Counted from the stretch's first letter, positions 1 through 15,700 are shown. The stretch: 64,000 nt of DNA from Ypsolopha sequella (GCA_934047225.1 OW203987.1:3933501-3997500), one strand, 5' to 3'. Made by a program: numbers and translations. Notes: generated by a model not told the origin, from the sequence alone.

Positions 1-559
1 CTTCAATGAAACGCTAGGCTCGCTGTACTCGAGTGTATTTTCGATCCGCTAATATGCTACGATATACCTGTTCCTTACTTTTCGAAGTGTTTAGTTTTTA
101 AACGCATACCCTCTTATTTCATTTAACAGGTCCTTATACAATTGCAAATTAAGTTTTGAAGGCATTTGGCTGCTGCCTGAAACACCGGTCTAGAGTGCTC
201 TAGCACCTAGTTCGGGCACAGACGTAATTACTGGCAACTTGTTTAATGTAACTTGTTTTTAAGTAATCATGTACAATCAAGCACTGTTATATGATAATTT
301 GATTTAAATAAACTTATTATTATAAAACTTATTATTTAACACTTGCGTTGAAACATGTGAGGAATTTTGTATTCTCCCATAGAAGACACAATTTGAAATT
401 ATGACGTCCGCTTTTTTTTTAACATTAATTTATAGTAACTGTTTTATGATAGGAGTTTAAATTTTATTTATCGAATCGATGACAAGTTGATAGTTTGAAA
501 AAAAAGATAATCTTCGCCTTCTACTTATTCGTTGTTCCTCATCTGTGAGTTGGTTGCAG
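1..559 (+). other. alpha-spectrin intron, 3' part
   Basis: AT-rich intron sequence ending TTGCAG before exon w1. I see no element or gene in it. Confidence 0.7.
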
Positions 560-744
560 CACAAATCGAGTCCCGTCTCGGCGAGCTGGCCGGTCTGTGG
601 GAGCGTCTGACCGCCGCGTCCGAGCTGAAGGGAGAGAAGCTGCAGGAGGCGTCGCAGCAGCAGCAGTACAACCGAGCTGTCGAGGACATCGAGCTGTGGC
701 TCAGCGAGGTCGAGGGGCAGCTGCTCAGCGAGGACTATGGCAAG
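560..744 (+). CDS. alpha-Spec: alpha-spectrin exon w1 (segment 6 end, segment 7 helix A)
   Basis: Acceptor TTGCAG before 560 and donor GTAATT after 744. It begins with the last two bases of a split codon. It encodes the end of segment 6 and the helix-A signature of segment 7 ([13 protein letters not shown]). The preceding exon is outside the window. Confidence 0.95.
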
Positions 745-3700
745 GTAATTACTATCACATGGCATTAACCTGGTGCCTTTGGCTTGTCGTCACCGTAATG
801 ACGAAACGATGCCGGCCAGCGATTCGTCGTGTCCCGGCATGACGTCATGACGTCGAAGCTGTAAAAGGGAGTCATTCGTCCGTTACTAACTCCCGTAGAC
901 TTTGCTAAAGTCCAGGGATAGACAAACACCTCGCCTGTTTTTGGGTGGGCGCACTTCACCCTAGTCTCCAGGCGTAAACATAAAAAAAACGATGATATAA
1001 TGATCGAGAGGAAAACATGCCTAAAAGATGTAGTCACTGCATAGAAAAAATAAATGCATCTTTGGCTTAGCTATTGACAGACTAGAGACGAAAGATATGC
1101 ATATATATGGAGCGCAAGTGAAATGTAGAGTTCAACCGGGGTGCTCTAGAAGGATGTATGCCGACCAAATTGTATAGTTATGACGATGGACTAAGTTGAA
1201 GCCTTCTAAAATAGAAAGGCTTGTATGACTTGATTGATGAATGTCTACTCTAGGTTGCGAAATCGGTGTGTCAGAATCATACCAGATTAGCCCTGCAGGA
1301 AATATATATACCTATATATAATAATAATAATAATAATCTTTATTTCAAACCATTGGTCCATATTTTAAATTACAAGATAAGATTTTAAAAATAAAACTAA
1401 AACTAATTACACAATTTATTCCAACAAATCGTAACATAACTTAACATTAAGGTATGTGCGCCATAGGTTTATATAAGCCTAGTTATATACTTATGTGTAT
1501 GAATCGAGTCATCCAACAATATTTTGTTCGTCAGGACTTGACCAGTGTCCAGAACTTACAAAAGAAGCACGCGCTCCTGGAAGCGGACGTGGGCTCGCAC
1601 GCCGAACGTATCGACGCCATCCGGCAGCAGGCGGACCAGTTCATCGAGAAGGATCACTTCGACGCGAGCAACATTCAGGCCAAGCGCGTAAGTGGACTAT
1701 TACTATCTCCTCATCTGGTCTTTTGTAGCAATCTATTTGTGAATAAGTGTCATTATTTAAATTAGAATTGTCGATAATTATTTTTATTATTTATGATTTT
1801 ATTAGTAAGTAAGTTATTGTGTTTATTTTTAATATATTTATTTTTAAATCTATAGCTAAACCTATTGTGTGAAAGCTGAAATAAAAAGTTTTGAATTGAA
1901 TTGAATTAGATTAATCGATCAGTAATTTAAAAGAAAATTATTATAAAGGGTACTTTGTACATAATAGGGATTTCGCAGTCTTTGATTAATATCCTACTTT
2001 CGAGTACATGAACTGAAATTGAAATTAAGATTTTATCTTAATCGGTCGAGCTATTCCAGTCAGACGGACCCTGAAACTTCACTAAAAGGCTTTCCGTTTT
2101 TTGACGGAGCCATATAAACGTAAAAGTCCAAAAACAAGTTTAAGACTGCCTCATTACTTTCGTGTTAAATGACAACGCAATATCTACTATTTTATGAATG
2201 GTATTATCCCGTCTGTACCACAGGACGGGCTGGTGGCTCGCTATTCCGCACTGGACAAGCCGATGGCGATCCGCAAACGTCGGCTGCTGGACTCGCTGCA
2301 GGCGCAGCAGCTGTTCCGTGACCTCGACGACGAGGCCGCCTGGATCCGGGAGAAGGAACCGATCATCGCCTCCACCAACAGAGGTCACTTCATATTACTC
2401 ATGCTTGTGTTTACCAAAAGAGCAGTGGAGCAATATCACGGCCGTTTTGTATGATTCTCTCTCTCTTCCAGTGGGAAATACAGGACACGACCCTCTTTGA
2501 AAATCATAGCTTTAAACATTTGTGTAACTTTATTAAATTTTAATTTATTTTTTTAATCTTAAATCTAAAATATTTGTCTTTTTCAAAGCGATGATATTCG
2601 CTATAAAATTTTTGTTTTTATTGATTGTACATACAAATGCGACACACCCAAAAGTTGTTCCTTTGTACGTTACTGAATATCTGCTACAATTTCCAATTCA
2701 AAATTCTGAGACGATGACTGACTCCGCAATCGTGAATATTGTGCACTTCCTTCGGTCAGCTAAAGGCCAGAACAGCTTGCTGACATAAAATCTGGTCCAG
2801 TGAAGGGAAGGTGGAGGTCGTATCGATCCTTAACCCTGCAGTGTTCCCTCAGGTCGCGACCTCATCGGCGTCCAGAACCTGATGAAGAAGCACCAGGCGG
2901 TGATGGGCGAGATGGCGCAGCACGAGGCTCGCGTGGAGGCCGTGAAGGGCGCCGGGCTCGCGCTGCGTGACGCCGGACACTTCGCCGCCGACGAGATCGC
3001 CTCCAGGCTACATCAGTTGGACCAGCAGTGGTCGCAGCTGCAGGAGAAAGCGCAACAGGTGAATCTTGCGATCCACGAAGACTAATATGCTTTGCTTGTG
3101 TGAAGTATCCGTACAGAGCCGTACAGAGGTAACAACGAAGTAGAGGCACCTTCATTGATTCAAGATCGATCATATATCCGCTGTTTCCATAAGTGCTCAT
3201 ACGTATTACTTACTATAACAAAAAACAAAACTAAGAATACCCACAATAACATTATCTTATTGTTATATTTCGTGTTTTTTGGCAATTGTGTGATAAAACT
3301 TGTAGAATAACAAGCTTTCCAAATTTTTATTCTTGTCACGCCAGTATAGTTCGCCATTTTGACGCTTCGCATACAGTCCACTAAAATCAATATTTTTAAT
3401 TTATTGGCGGAGCCACTATTGTGGGGGCCCCTCTCTTGTGGAGGTCCCGGGCCTGTAGCCCCGGTTGCCCTCCCCTAAATCCGGCCCTGTATCCGTGTAA
3501 CGTGCAAATGACAGTGTAAGACACGCCCCGGCGGCACGCACTCTAGCACAACATGCATATACAAGTAGAGCGGATTTGTCGAAGTTGTTGATAAAGCTAT
3601 AACTTCTTGACTGTTTGGTATTTCCCTCAAGCTTTGTGGCAAAGATGGGGTCTGCCAACTGTTCCTTTTATTTCCTATAGAGAACATTTGGACATCATGA

Positions 3701-6700
3701 AAAGTTTGTCATTTCAAACGTATGACTATTTAAAGTTTTTGCAAAAAATGGAAATTGTTCCATATTCCGGTATCAGTTTTTCTTTCCGTATATTTACTAT
3801 AACATATCTTATTGAAAATTGTCTTTCAACCTGAAAGACAATTGGGCCCACTAACACCAAGCAACTTAACCTCGGTTAACTACCTTGTTACATGAAACCA
3901 TAGAGTACACTGAATCATGAAACCATAGAGATAAGGACATTTCACAAAAATATTGCTAACCTGGGTTAAAATGCTTAGTAAAATTAGACCTTATTCGTAA
4001 AATCACACAACCGACGATTTATATATCTATAATAAATAATGCCTTTTTGGTTGGAGAAAACCTAGACACACATTTTTGTTGTATCCATCGACAAAGTTCT
4101 ACAGCAGTTTATTATAACCAACGTATCTTCTCAGCGCAAACAAGACCTGGAAGACTCGCTCCAAGCGCAGCAGTACTTCGCGGACGCTAACGAGGCGGAG
4201 TCGTGGATGCGCGAGAAGGAGCCGATGGCCAACACACAGGACTACGGCAAGGACGAGGACTCCTCGGAGGCGTTGCTTAAGAAGCACGAGGCGCTGCTCT
4301 CAGACCTCGAGGCCTTCGGGAACACCATCAAGTCGCTCCGGGACCAGGCTAACGCTTGTCGGGTGAGTGTCTGCTTACGTCTGTTTATAATGGCTAATTT
4401 AATGGTGAAGTTCGGAGCATAAAACAGGCCTGTTAATAAATCCATACAGGGTATGGTGAGGGACAGCGCCAGCTTAAAAAAAATGGTTTTGTTCTGGACG
4501 TTGTCACGTACAGCTTGACAAAATAGAGTGTGGAATAAATGAGGGCGCGCCTACCTTACATATGACCACCCCATAGTAAGAATTAATTATTTTGATACTT
4601 TATTTTATCAGACAAGGCAGACACTTTTAAAGTCATGTATGCAGCATGTATGTATGTTCGTTAACAACGTCGACGTTTCCTAATCTTGTTTCATTCAAGA
4701 TTTTGAATCAAACGATAGCAATATTGACTTTGGAGAATTCATAATATTTTCTTAAGTTTTCATGAGCACTGTACATGAAACAATTTTGTACGGATTTCAC
4801 ACTCCGTTCACCACTCTTGAAACGTTGGCTTTTTGTAAAAATCAAATAAAACGAGTGTTAAATCCGTTCAAAATTGATTCACTGAAAATCAGTGACAACC
4901 AAACTAGGTAATTCATATAAATTAATATATTAATAAATCAATAAAATTACATAACACTAAAAGCAAACTTTTTGCGGATCAATCTTAGTCGCATCGAACG
5001 AATGACACACAAGCACAGACTATCTTGACCGTAGTCGACAGTTACGTAGGTGTCGCCGTCAATCAAAATAATTGGTTGTACCTGTCACCGCGTCAGACTC
5101 TTTTTTGCCAAGCTGTACAAACACCGCACAACAACGCACCCAACACCTGTGAAGTATGTAGCACATCGCTCTTACTACAACTGTAAAGGGTGTAAAGTAG
5201 GTCTGTGCTAGGTCAAAGCTTATTTTACCAGACGCTTCACTCTTGATATCTTGTGTATTTGGTATATGATATAGCAGTGATTATCCTTGACATGTTCTGT
5301 TAGCGTGTAACCAGTACTGAAGTGTGAATGTCCCCTGCAGCAACAAGAGTCCCCCGTGGTGGACATCTCCGGCAAGGAGTGCGTGGTCGCGCTCTACGAC
5401 TACGCGGAGAAGTCCCCGCGCGAGGTCTCCATGAAGCGCGGCGACGTGCTCACGCTGCTCAACTCTAACAACAAGGTCTGGGGGTTTATAATAACATTTA
5501 ATTAATTATAATAAATACATGCGAGTGTGGTTGCTTATCCAGGACTTGATTTTGGAAGGAGGCATATTGACGAGGTTTATCGCAAAGTTAAAAAAACAAC
5601 AAGATTGAAGGCGTTTTAAGCCTTGAGTCGTTTTTGGCTAATTTATGGCCCTCATACCCTGTACCCGCCAATGCTCATCCGCGCCTTAGGTGTGACAGCG
5701 GCGGTACGGGGAGGGAAAAGGTTCTGACTCAGCGTCAGTTACTCCGTACTCGCCTCTTACTGCGCCACTTTATTGTGTCTAAACTAGCTTCCGTTGTCAC
5801 ACTACAATAGTATTATGATTTGTTACAATATGTATATAAATTGTATATGTTTTATTGTTACAATAAGTCAGAAAACCACACACGTTTTTAGCGATTCAAT
5901 CATTATTTCATAATCATCAATGATTGAATATTTGAATAGTGAATAGAACAATACTTCTGTCGTATGTCATTACATTAAGGCGCTTAATATCGCCAAATAG
6001 GTACTTTCTAAAGCCTACTCCTCTTTTATGGCCAAACCAAAAATATTGAAAAAAATGTATTATGCATAATCAACTTTAGGACAACATATGCAACATTTTT
6101 CTTTTTCGTACCACCAAAACTTCTATATGAAAAATTGTTTTACCTGAATGGTGTTTTTTGGTTTGAATTCCCTACTGCTCCTAAGCGGCTTGATCGAATT
6201 AATTCATTTATGCTTTGATAAATAGATAAACTTGATAGCTATAAACATAACATACGATTATTCAATCGAACAATCACGTCCATGTGAAAAGTATTATTTT
6301 CTCGTATTTCACCTTATAAGGACGCAGCGAGCGTCGTAACAGCCACCGCGCATTGTGCGCTGATATGAATGTTATTTCAATGTCGTTTTCGTTGATATTC
6401 GTACAGACAAATATCGAGCTGCTAATTTGGCGATGGTAATCGCCTTAATATGTACTCCATTGTGAACCGCTTCTAACTGCTATTCATTTTTGTATATGTA
6501 AATAGCATTATGTAACGCTGATCTCTTCTGCGCGCAGTTAACCGCCGAATGGCGAATAAATTGTGTGTCAAAACCGATCTTGTCGATGTGTATTGAGATA
6601 GAAAACCATCGTGATAAATGGAATTGGGTTATTCTTGACTACTCCATTAACAATTTTGCTTGAAAATAATACGAACTATAAGCAAGGGTATCCTTGACTT

Positions 6701-9700
6701 AATGAATCGCACTAGTTGTACCGAGTGAAGCAAATGAAACTTCGTCATATAATCTGATAACAGTTTAATAAAGTCATTGTCAAGTCAGACTCCGCGGCAC
6801 GATGTAGTAGTAACTAGTAGTTGTAAAATAAACAAAAAGTGATAAGAGTTCTGTGATAAAACTAGCGATATTTTAATTAAAATAAATATATGTTTAAATT
6901 ATCTCAAATATGATTGTTTTAAGTTGGATGTTGGCGATATTTCTTGATAATAATGTTATAAACAAAACTAGGAATGATAAAAAGAAGATTTTGTCACATG
7001 TAAGTAATGCTCTCGAATAAAACGCTAATATATTTAAATAGACACAAAATTATCTTATCAAAAATCGTGTAATTGTGTCGCAATTATTTTATCTAGACAT
7101 TCCTATACATGCGTAACTAATATTAAAACCCAAACTGGAAATCTGACCTACTTATTTGTATGAATGAACTACACAGTTATTATAGCCGATTCTGAAGGCT
7201 TTAATTTTAGTTTTAGTGCTGTCAAAACTAAATTTTCTTCATTGCAAAATAGTCCTTAACTGTTAGAGTTAGAAGTTAAATTACTTTGGAAAATTTTAAG
7301 TTTTGACAGCACTAAAACTAAAATTAAAGCCTTCAGAATCGGCTTTATTGGTTTACATAGTAGATACGTAATTAGCGACTGTCTTCCAGAAAAAGTTGTG
7401 TCTACAGACCTTCATTTGCGTAACTACCTTTTCCAGTATAAAAATCTTTCTCTCAAGTCACATTTGCAAAATAGCCAAAAAGTAAAATTTTCTACACTAT
7501 AGAGCATTGTTTCTTTTTAATATTAAAAAAATTAAAACATTACTTATTTAAACTAGCTAGAGGGAGGCGCGGCTTCCACCCGATCCTGCCAGGGGTTCAT
7601 GTGCTAAAATTTTACCTTCTGTATGTCGCCAATTTCATTTAAACAAATAGTTAGCAGTATACCTAAATAATAGTATGTAATGCTCTCAGGACTGGTGGAA
7701 GGTGGAGGTGAATGACCGGCAAGGCTTCGTGCCGGCCGCCTACGTCAAGAAGATCGACGCCGGACTCTCGTCCTCGCAGCAGAACCTCGCTGACTCCAAC
7801 TCTATCGCTGCCCGCCAGAACCAGGTAAAATGCTCGCGGTGTCTAAACAGTATGAGTAAACAGAGACTACGGAACTCTGAAAGCTAACTCTTTTATAGCG
7901 AATCCAATGTGAATCTGTCTGTTCTTTCCCGGCATAACTCAGAAACTATTGGGCCAATTTAGCTAAAGTTCTAGGATATGAATAAGGTTTCCGGATAAAA
8001 CTATTGGCCATTAATTGTTTAGGTTTATAATTTGACGAAATAAATGAGAAAGCAAATATAAACATTATTGAAAAATGGTATACCGACGAAATTGCAATAA
8101 ATTAATTGATGATATGAATTATGCTATGATTTGGAAATAAAATAACCATCATTTATACATACAGTGATTGTAATTCAGATGTTCAAAACATGAGCAACAA
8201 TACCTAAATTGATTCCAGGGCTGTGTTCAGTTTGATCGTCCGCCGACGCCCGCCTAACTCTGACAGAGGATAGCATATACAAATTCAACGCGTGCAAAAG
8301 ATCAAACTGAACGAAGCCCAAGAAACAAAATGAACAAGTCTTTAAAGTTCGATATCTTTACCATTTTAGTATTTCATAAATGTCGTCGTAGATTTAAGGA
8401 CGTCGCTCTTATCGGCAAAGCATTTTTGATTGTGTTCTGTGTTATGCCAATTCTTTCGTTTCCCTACGATATGCCATCCGCATTCTGTATCAGTTCGTCC
8501 ATATATCATCTTGGTCTTCCGTACTAATTAAAATAAAGATGTCTTCAATAAATTATACACAAATAACCCTGAACCTAAGAACCCTGAATCGAATCCATCG
8601 TATAAAGATGTCTGATGTAAATTGTTTGTGCACAGATCGAGGGTCAATATGACAACCTGCTGGGCCTGGCGCGCGAACGTCAGAACAAACTCAATGAGAC
8701 CGTCAAGGCGTACGTGCTGGTGCGGGAGGCTGCAGAGCTCGCCACCTGGATCAAGGACAAGGTATGGGACACTTCCTCTTTATTTTACTACTTCACATAC
8801 TGAGAGGTAACTTGATGGAGTATACATTTCATTTTTTTTATTTTTATTTATTCATAATTTTACACTATTTTATTACATGGTGAATAGTATCAATAAACTC
8901 ACATGAGTTTGTCCTGATACTACAATTCGTGAATACTACTCATATTCGTGCATGAGATATGCCCACAAAAGTAGAAACAAATAAATACTGATACTGATAG
9001 CTACCTGCATACATATTATAATTATACAATAGATGACGAGAGAAATTGTTTGTCGAACGGCTGCTACTACAATGTTACAATAGTCAATATTACAATGTCA
9101 TATATTTCGCAATGTTCTCAATCGTTCCCCACTCCCCGCAGGAGATGCACGCGCAGGTGCAGGACGTGGGCGAGGACCTGGAACAGGTGGAGGTGATGCA
9201 GAAGAAGTTCGACGACTTCCAGAACGACTTGCGCGCCAACGAGGTGCGCCTCGCGGAGATGAACGAGATCGCCGTGCAGCTCATGACCGTCGGGCAGACT
9301 GAGGCCGCGCTCAAGATCAAAACGCAGATGCAGGTGCGTAGGATATTAGCTTCTATAATAGAAAAAACCTGCGGCCCGGATCTCCTTTCTGTAGAAAGGT
9401 CCATGCCGGGGTCTATAAGGCACTTGCGGTCCGCTCGCTTACAGTTCATGCTTTCCGTTACGCAGTTATCAAAGATTTATATGTTTTTTTTTTATTAATT
9501 GAACTGTGAGTGACCGGCGTAAATCAAGGTGATTAAGATTCATGTATCCAAATTCTTACTGAAGACTTTGTAAGTGACTTGGTTGGTATGAGGACCACTC
9601 ACTTATTAATTAAATTAAATTTCTTTTGTGCCCCACTCCCAATCAGTCAGTATATGAAGTCAGAAATTTTATGTGGTAAAGATTTTGTTACGACTTTGAA

Positions 9701-12700
9701 CTCTTTTTTTCTTTGTGTTTCTCGTATCGATTCGGCGCAACACGACTTAACTTATTTGACAGAACTAAACTTAATTTGAGCGTTCTGTCTTTTTCTTTCC
9801 GTATCGAATAGACAAAGGCAGAACGCTTAAAATAAGGTTAGTCCTGTCAAATTAGTTAAGTTGTGTTTAGCCGAATCGACTCCTCTATTATATCATTAAT
9901 AGAAAATATGTTTTGATCTAAGTTTGTGGTGGTATCTTTCTCATGTCAAAAGTTGCTCCTGACACATGAATTTGGCTGTAACGATAAAATATAGCTTATA
10001 CAAGGTGACTTTTTGATCATCGTGCAAATTCATACTAGTGACTTGGTTAGTGATCAGTATCGTGGATCAATAACAATTTTGGTGAAATTCGTAAAATGAA
10101 ATTTCGACTCCCCATAGTGATTCACTCGGGACTGGAACTGAATTTATATGGGAAGCCGAAATTTCATTGTACGAATTTCACAAAAATTGCTACTGATACA
10201 AGATACTCATCACTTATCAAGCCTCCATTATGAATTTGGACGATGATCAAAAAGTCACCTTGTATAAACATACTACGCTTTATGTCTGATGTTCCTAATA
10301 ATATTAATGATTAGAATTATCATTTAAAAAGACAAAGAAGTCAATATTTAATATTTATTTAAATAATATTAATAACACATATAGTATTAAACGGTATCTG
10401 AGAGGCAGCTTCTTGTGAACCAAGTAGTTAATTGTGATTGTCTGCACTTAGTAGAACTTATCGTGCGTACGCGAAATCTCTTAATTTTAAGTAAGGTACA
10501 CTTTAACCCTTAAATGCATCTTGGGTCGAAAACGGCACCAAGGAGTTTTTATTTATTATTTACATAATTTTATGTTAAAAATTAAAATTATATGATTGTA
10601 TGAGCTAAAAATATGTTTGGCAACAACTATAATTTTTTTTTAAATTTAAGTTTCAATTATTTTTTTCCTTTATAATTTTCTTTGTATTTTCTCGCATTTT
10701 GGCGGGTAAATCGTCAAAGAGAGCATTTGGAAAAAAATTCGAATAAATATTCTGCTTGCATATATTTTTATAGATTTTTGATATTAAAGTCACAAAGAGT
10801 TCAGCTTTACAAGTACCCAAATAAAAAAAATAAAAACTAAAAAAAATATTTTATAGCAAATTAAATTTGTTTTCTTTTCTTGTTTTACTTGTAAAAAAAC
10901 CCGTTTCAATGAAGAAATGTTTTTTTTTTTTCATATTTTTTCGGTATTTTTCCATCACTGTTTTCAATTTCATACAAAAATAAAATCTCATGCATTTAAG
11001 GGTTAAGATTGCGTTCCTAAACGCCGAGGTAAATGTAAAAATTGACTGTCACCCGTTCCACAACCACCCGAGTGAAAACGAAGAGCTCCGAAGAATTCTC
11101 GAAGTCGTTCCTAAACCTTGTCAGAAATGCAAAATTCGCTTTTGACAGGGTCGAAATTCAGTGTCAAATTTTCAATATGACATTTGTCATCAAATTACGG
11201 GCCATTTTGTGATTTCTGGATTATAGAATTCTTCGGAATGACTTGTAAAGCCATTTTATTTCGGTAATAATAATTAACAAAAAAATATCCTTTGCCACGT
11301 AAATAAACTGCCTTTACAAAGTGGCCGTTCAAAAACGATTAGTAAATAGATTCCGTCTGAGTCTTATCTCTTTCACTTTTACGAAGTAAACTTAACATTT
11401 ACCCCCGCGTTTAGGAACGCAACCTAATGAGGTTATTAATAAGCTTAGTGTAAGTGCTGTCAAAACTTGAATGTTTTCAAAGTAATTTAGCTTCTGATAA
11501 AGCCTTCAGAATCAGCTTCATTGTCAAGCTTTTAACAAAGCTGTTCTAAACCATTTTACGCTACATAAACACAATTATTTAACAAAACTTAAACGTTTGC
11601 TGATTTTTGGTTTAACCCGTCTAATTTAGTGAGGCTCGCTATATTTATTGTTCTTCAATTGTTATCTAAAACCGATAATTGAACGATTTTCAAATCAAAT
11701 CAATAGTAGTTTATGCTACAAGGGCGCAAAGGAATAAATTACGAGGACGATTTAAAACACGAGCGTAGCGAGTGTTTTAAACGTAACCGAGTAATTTATT
11801 GCTCTTACGCCCGTGTATCATACTACGTTTTTCAATGCATAGTGTGAGGAAATAAAACAAATTATAATTCTGTGAACTTTAAATTGTAATTGGCTCAAAA
11901 GGACTGTATCCAGAGCCGTTAAACAGTGAAAAAAAAAGTATGACATTTATGGTACACAAGAAAGGCTGCAGGTTAGCCAACCATTAAAATAAATTAAAAA
12001 AATAATAATAATAAAGCCCTAGGGCAAAATAATCGACTTTCTGTTCGGTTTTGATGCATAAAAAGTGGGCCTTTACGAGCACATGCATTGAAAAATAATT
12101 TATTTGTTCAACATAGGCCATATTAGATATTACATATTGGTATGTCCAAACCATGCTGCGCCTTAGTGGATTGTATGATATATAAACTTATTTAAAAACT
12201 AACCTATACTTGGCATAGAACAACTCCGGATCACCGGTCGAGGCCACTATTGCGGTGAGAACACTCTCCAAACACAATTCGATTTACTTTCTGTCTGTAC
12301 GTCCTGTCGTTGTGTTTCATTTGTGAATCTTTTCTATTTTAGCACGTCTTTTATTGTCGGATTCTAAGTGTACCTCGAATAAAACAAAAATAACAACTGA
12401 GCCTAATACCAAAATGTCTATAGGAGTTGAACTCAAAATGGACGTCTCTGCAACAACTGACGTCCGAGCGCGCTCAGCAACTGGGCTCGGCGCACGAGGT
12501 GCAGAGGTTCCACCGCGATGTCGATGAAACTAAGGACTGGATCGCCGAGAAGGAGGCCGCTCTCGCCACCGACGACCTGGGACGAGACTTGCGATCTGTT
12601 CAGACCTTGCAGCGTTAGTATTTTAATGCAGTAAAGATAGAAAAGCGCCCTTTATTATAAGCGGGCTTGTATTACTCGATGAATATAAAAACAAGCAGAA

Positions 12701-15700
12701 GTGTGTCAGAATTGTAACAGATACATATCTATCTTTGCCTACCCACCAGGGAGATAGTGTGACTTTTTCCAACTTTCGAATTTTCAAAAGTATGATCCTA
12801 CTTAAAAGATTCCTTATGTCTTGATAAGAAATCTTTATTTATCATAAGTAATATAAAACAAAACAATAATTTTCCGCCAAACTGTTAAGACAGTTTATCG
12901 GCAGACATACACTCTCTCTTAATGCTAGCACTTATGATTACATAAACTTGTAAAATACATTTTATGGTTTTTAAATTCATGGGTAAAGTGGTTTATTTAA
13001 GAACTTTGGTTCCATAAATAACAAAAGTTTCCTCTGTCCAGGCAAGCACGAGGGTCTAGAGCGCGACCTGGCGGCGCTCGGCGACAAGATCCGTCAGCTC
13101 GACGACACCGCCAACCGTCTGATGTCGACGCACGGCGACTCGGCCGACGCCACCTACAGCAAGCAGCGCGAGATCAACGAGGCGTGGCAGCAGCTGCAGG
13201 CGCGCGCCAACGCCAGGAAGGAGAAGCTCCTCGACTCTTACGATCTGCAGAGGTACTTTACTTTTTGTTATTATACAAGGCCTGAAGGTATGTATGTATG
13301 TAAATACTTTATTGCACAAAATAAATTTACAATGCACAAGGCGAACTTAATGCTAATTATCATTCACCTTTGGTGATGTGGAAAGTTTTTGAGGGTAGTG
13401 CCAGATAAGTTGATTGCTATAATCTATTTGACCGAGAAATCATATTTTCATAGATACTTTATACAGGGTGAATTTTTGAGACGGGACAGTAAGGGCAGGT
13501 ACCTTAACCGTTATAGTTACAGGAAAACGCTTTTAGGAGACTATCCATAAATTTTCAAGATATTCTGAACTGCATTTACAGATTTTGGAAAAAATGTACA
13601 GTCAGCAAGAAAATGGTCATTTTAAACAAAAAAATTGTTTAAGCCAATCGATCCTGTTTCTTATGAGGATCAAAAGTCTCTACTAGACCGACTGAGGTTT
13701 GAGTACTAGAAATGTCAGAAATCGCAAAAAACTTATCCCATACATTTCGGAAAAAGAGTCAAACCTCTAAATTAGCCAAACTTTTTGTTATGGGTAAACC
13801 CGCCATAATCCGCTATAAAGAATACTGGCTGAAAAAGTGGGTAAGTAAATTAAGTTATAATTTCAAACTTTGAATTCGATTCGAATTCTTGGGTTATTTC
13901 AGGTCATTCTTATGTTTGTGCTGAAAAAATTCTAGATTATTAGTTGTAATTTATGTACTTCTTGTTAAAAAATGTCTTTAAATCGCAAACGTTTGGACTT
14001 AATTGAAGCGTATTTTGTAAATAGTAGGAACACGGAATCTGCATTGGTGTGGTACGCGAATAAGTATCCATTGCGACAAGTACCATCAAGAAAGGTAATT
14101 ACAAATCTTTTGAATATCTATGGGAAAAGTTTTTTGCGATTTCTGACATTTCTAGTACTCAAACCTCAGTCAGTCCAGTAGAGACTTTTGATCCTTATAA
14201 GAAACAGGATCGATTGGCATCAAACAAGTTTTTGTTTGAAATGACAATTTTCTTGCTGACTGTACATGTTCACGCTAAAAAGCGTGACGTCAGCGCATGC
14301 GCAGAAAGGGTGACTCGCGACGGAATCGAGTCCTGCGCTGACCGCCGCTCGCTCGGTCTGTTCGGATCGACGAGCCTCTCAAGGCGCACGCGCGCGCGCC
14401 CGCGCAGCCGACAGCTCTAAACAATAGACATTCGCGTCAGCACAAACAATATCGCGTACCTAAAGTGTAGTGTTAATACAAGTGCTGTGTACATCACTCA
14501 AACCAGGACATTCAATACATCCCTGCACAGACGCCAGCTCAACTAGCCAACAAGAAGGCTCAGCACGTCACCGCATCTCCCGTCGGCCCGTCCACAGACA
14601 TCATCAAAGGTCAGTCAGTTTACCCACAATCTTTTTCTTATCCTGTCTACTCTCCCATTCAAATTCCATCAGCTCTGCATCCTGTAGCCAGCGGCTACAT
14701 TTTTGGTCCTTCGGCCGGATCGAATTCTGGTCCTTACAGTCCATTTTCACAATTTTGGCCCTTCAAACCGCTACTGAACCAGCCCTCGTCGAGTTACTAC
14801 AGTCCATTTTCACCCGGTTACATATTTTGCCCCCTTTCCCGGCAAAAAATATTTTGTGGTTTCGAATACCTATCGCGGGTAGATAATTAGAACCGCCGCC
14901 TGGAACATTCCATTTATCGGTTAGAACCGACCCCCCCACGCCCCTTTACAGAATAACTCATTTTCATCACGGTTGTAATTATTGTTCAGCTCAGATAATA
15001 TAATTATATCCATTCGGCCCAATTGTTTATTACAGTCCACTATATTTCTTTATTAAACCCCCCCCCGTCACTTCCAGGGATTAATTATCAGCCCTTATAA
15101 ACCCCATACGTAAAATTAATTAAACTCAAAGTCAGCATTTTGCTCAACATTTTTTACATGTAATTCCCGACCCAATCTTTTCAAATGTTCTCGAAGTGAT
15201 TCAACTTTGCTCGTAAATACATAGTTCACATTTTAGTTTCATATCGTTTTACAACGTTTTGAGTACCTACACTTCACTTTGTTTTCTATCGCGCGAAGAG
15301 GTGCAAATCTACCCACTGTCAAAGATAGTTCTCGTATCTTGCGAGATATTTTTTGTGAGAGTATAAATTCGCTTTATTTCGTGCATATACATACGTATTA
15401 CGTATATTACTAAAGCGTGATTTCATCATTAGTTTGTCCGCTCATTTAGATCCGATTTCGGCTAGGTATTTTATTATATAAATAGAATAGCATTTAGCTT
15501 CGTGTAAGCGGGAAGTAGCATAATAACATAAGAGTGAACAAGCCTTGTCGATTGTAATCTTGTAATCACGGTAATCTTGTGTTGCAGTAATATATTGCCG
15601 AACAGTTTTATCCTGATATTGTCTGCTTTTTATAGTAAATTTTTTTTTTTTTTTTTTTTTTTGTTTTTTCATCTCATCTCTGCTTTTATTGTTTATGGTA

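Noticed and set aside
838..860. CATGACGTCATGACGTC as a CRE enhancer
   Set aside because: The motif is present, but a single short repeat in an intron is not enough to call a regulatory site.
2591..2788. 65-codon frame starting [13 protein letters not shown] that looks like a signal peptide
   Set aside because: AT-rich hydrophobic chance frame in an intron, with no further domain or splice partner.
9046..9498. 150-codon open frame as a separate gene
   Set aside because: It is exon w9 of alpha-spectrin read through both introns; only 9142-9333 is coding.
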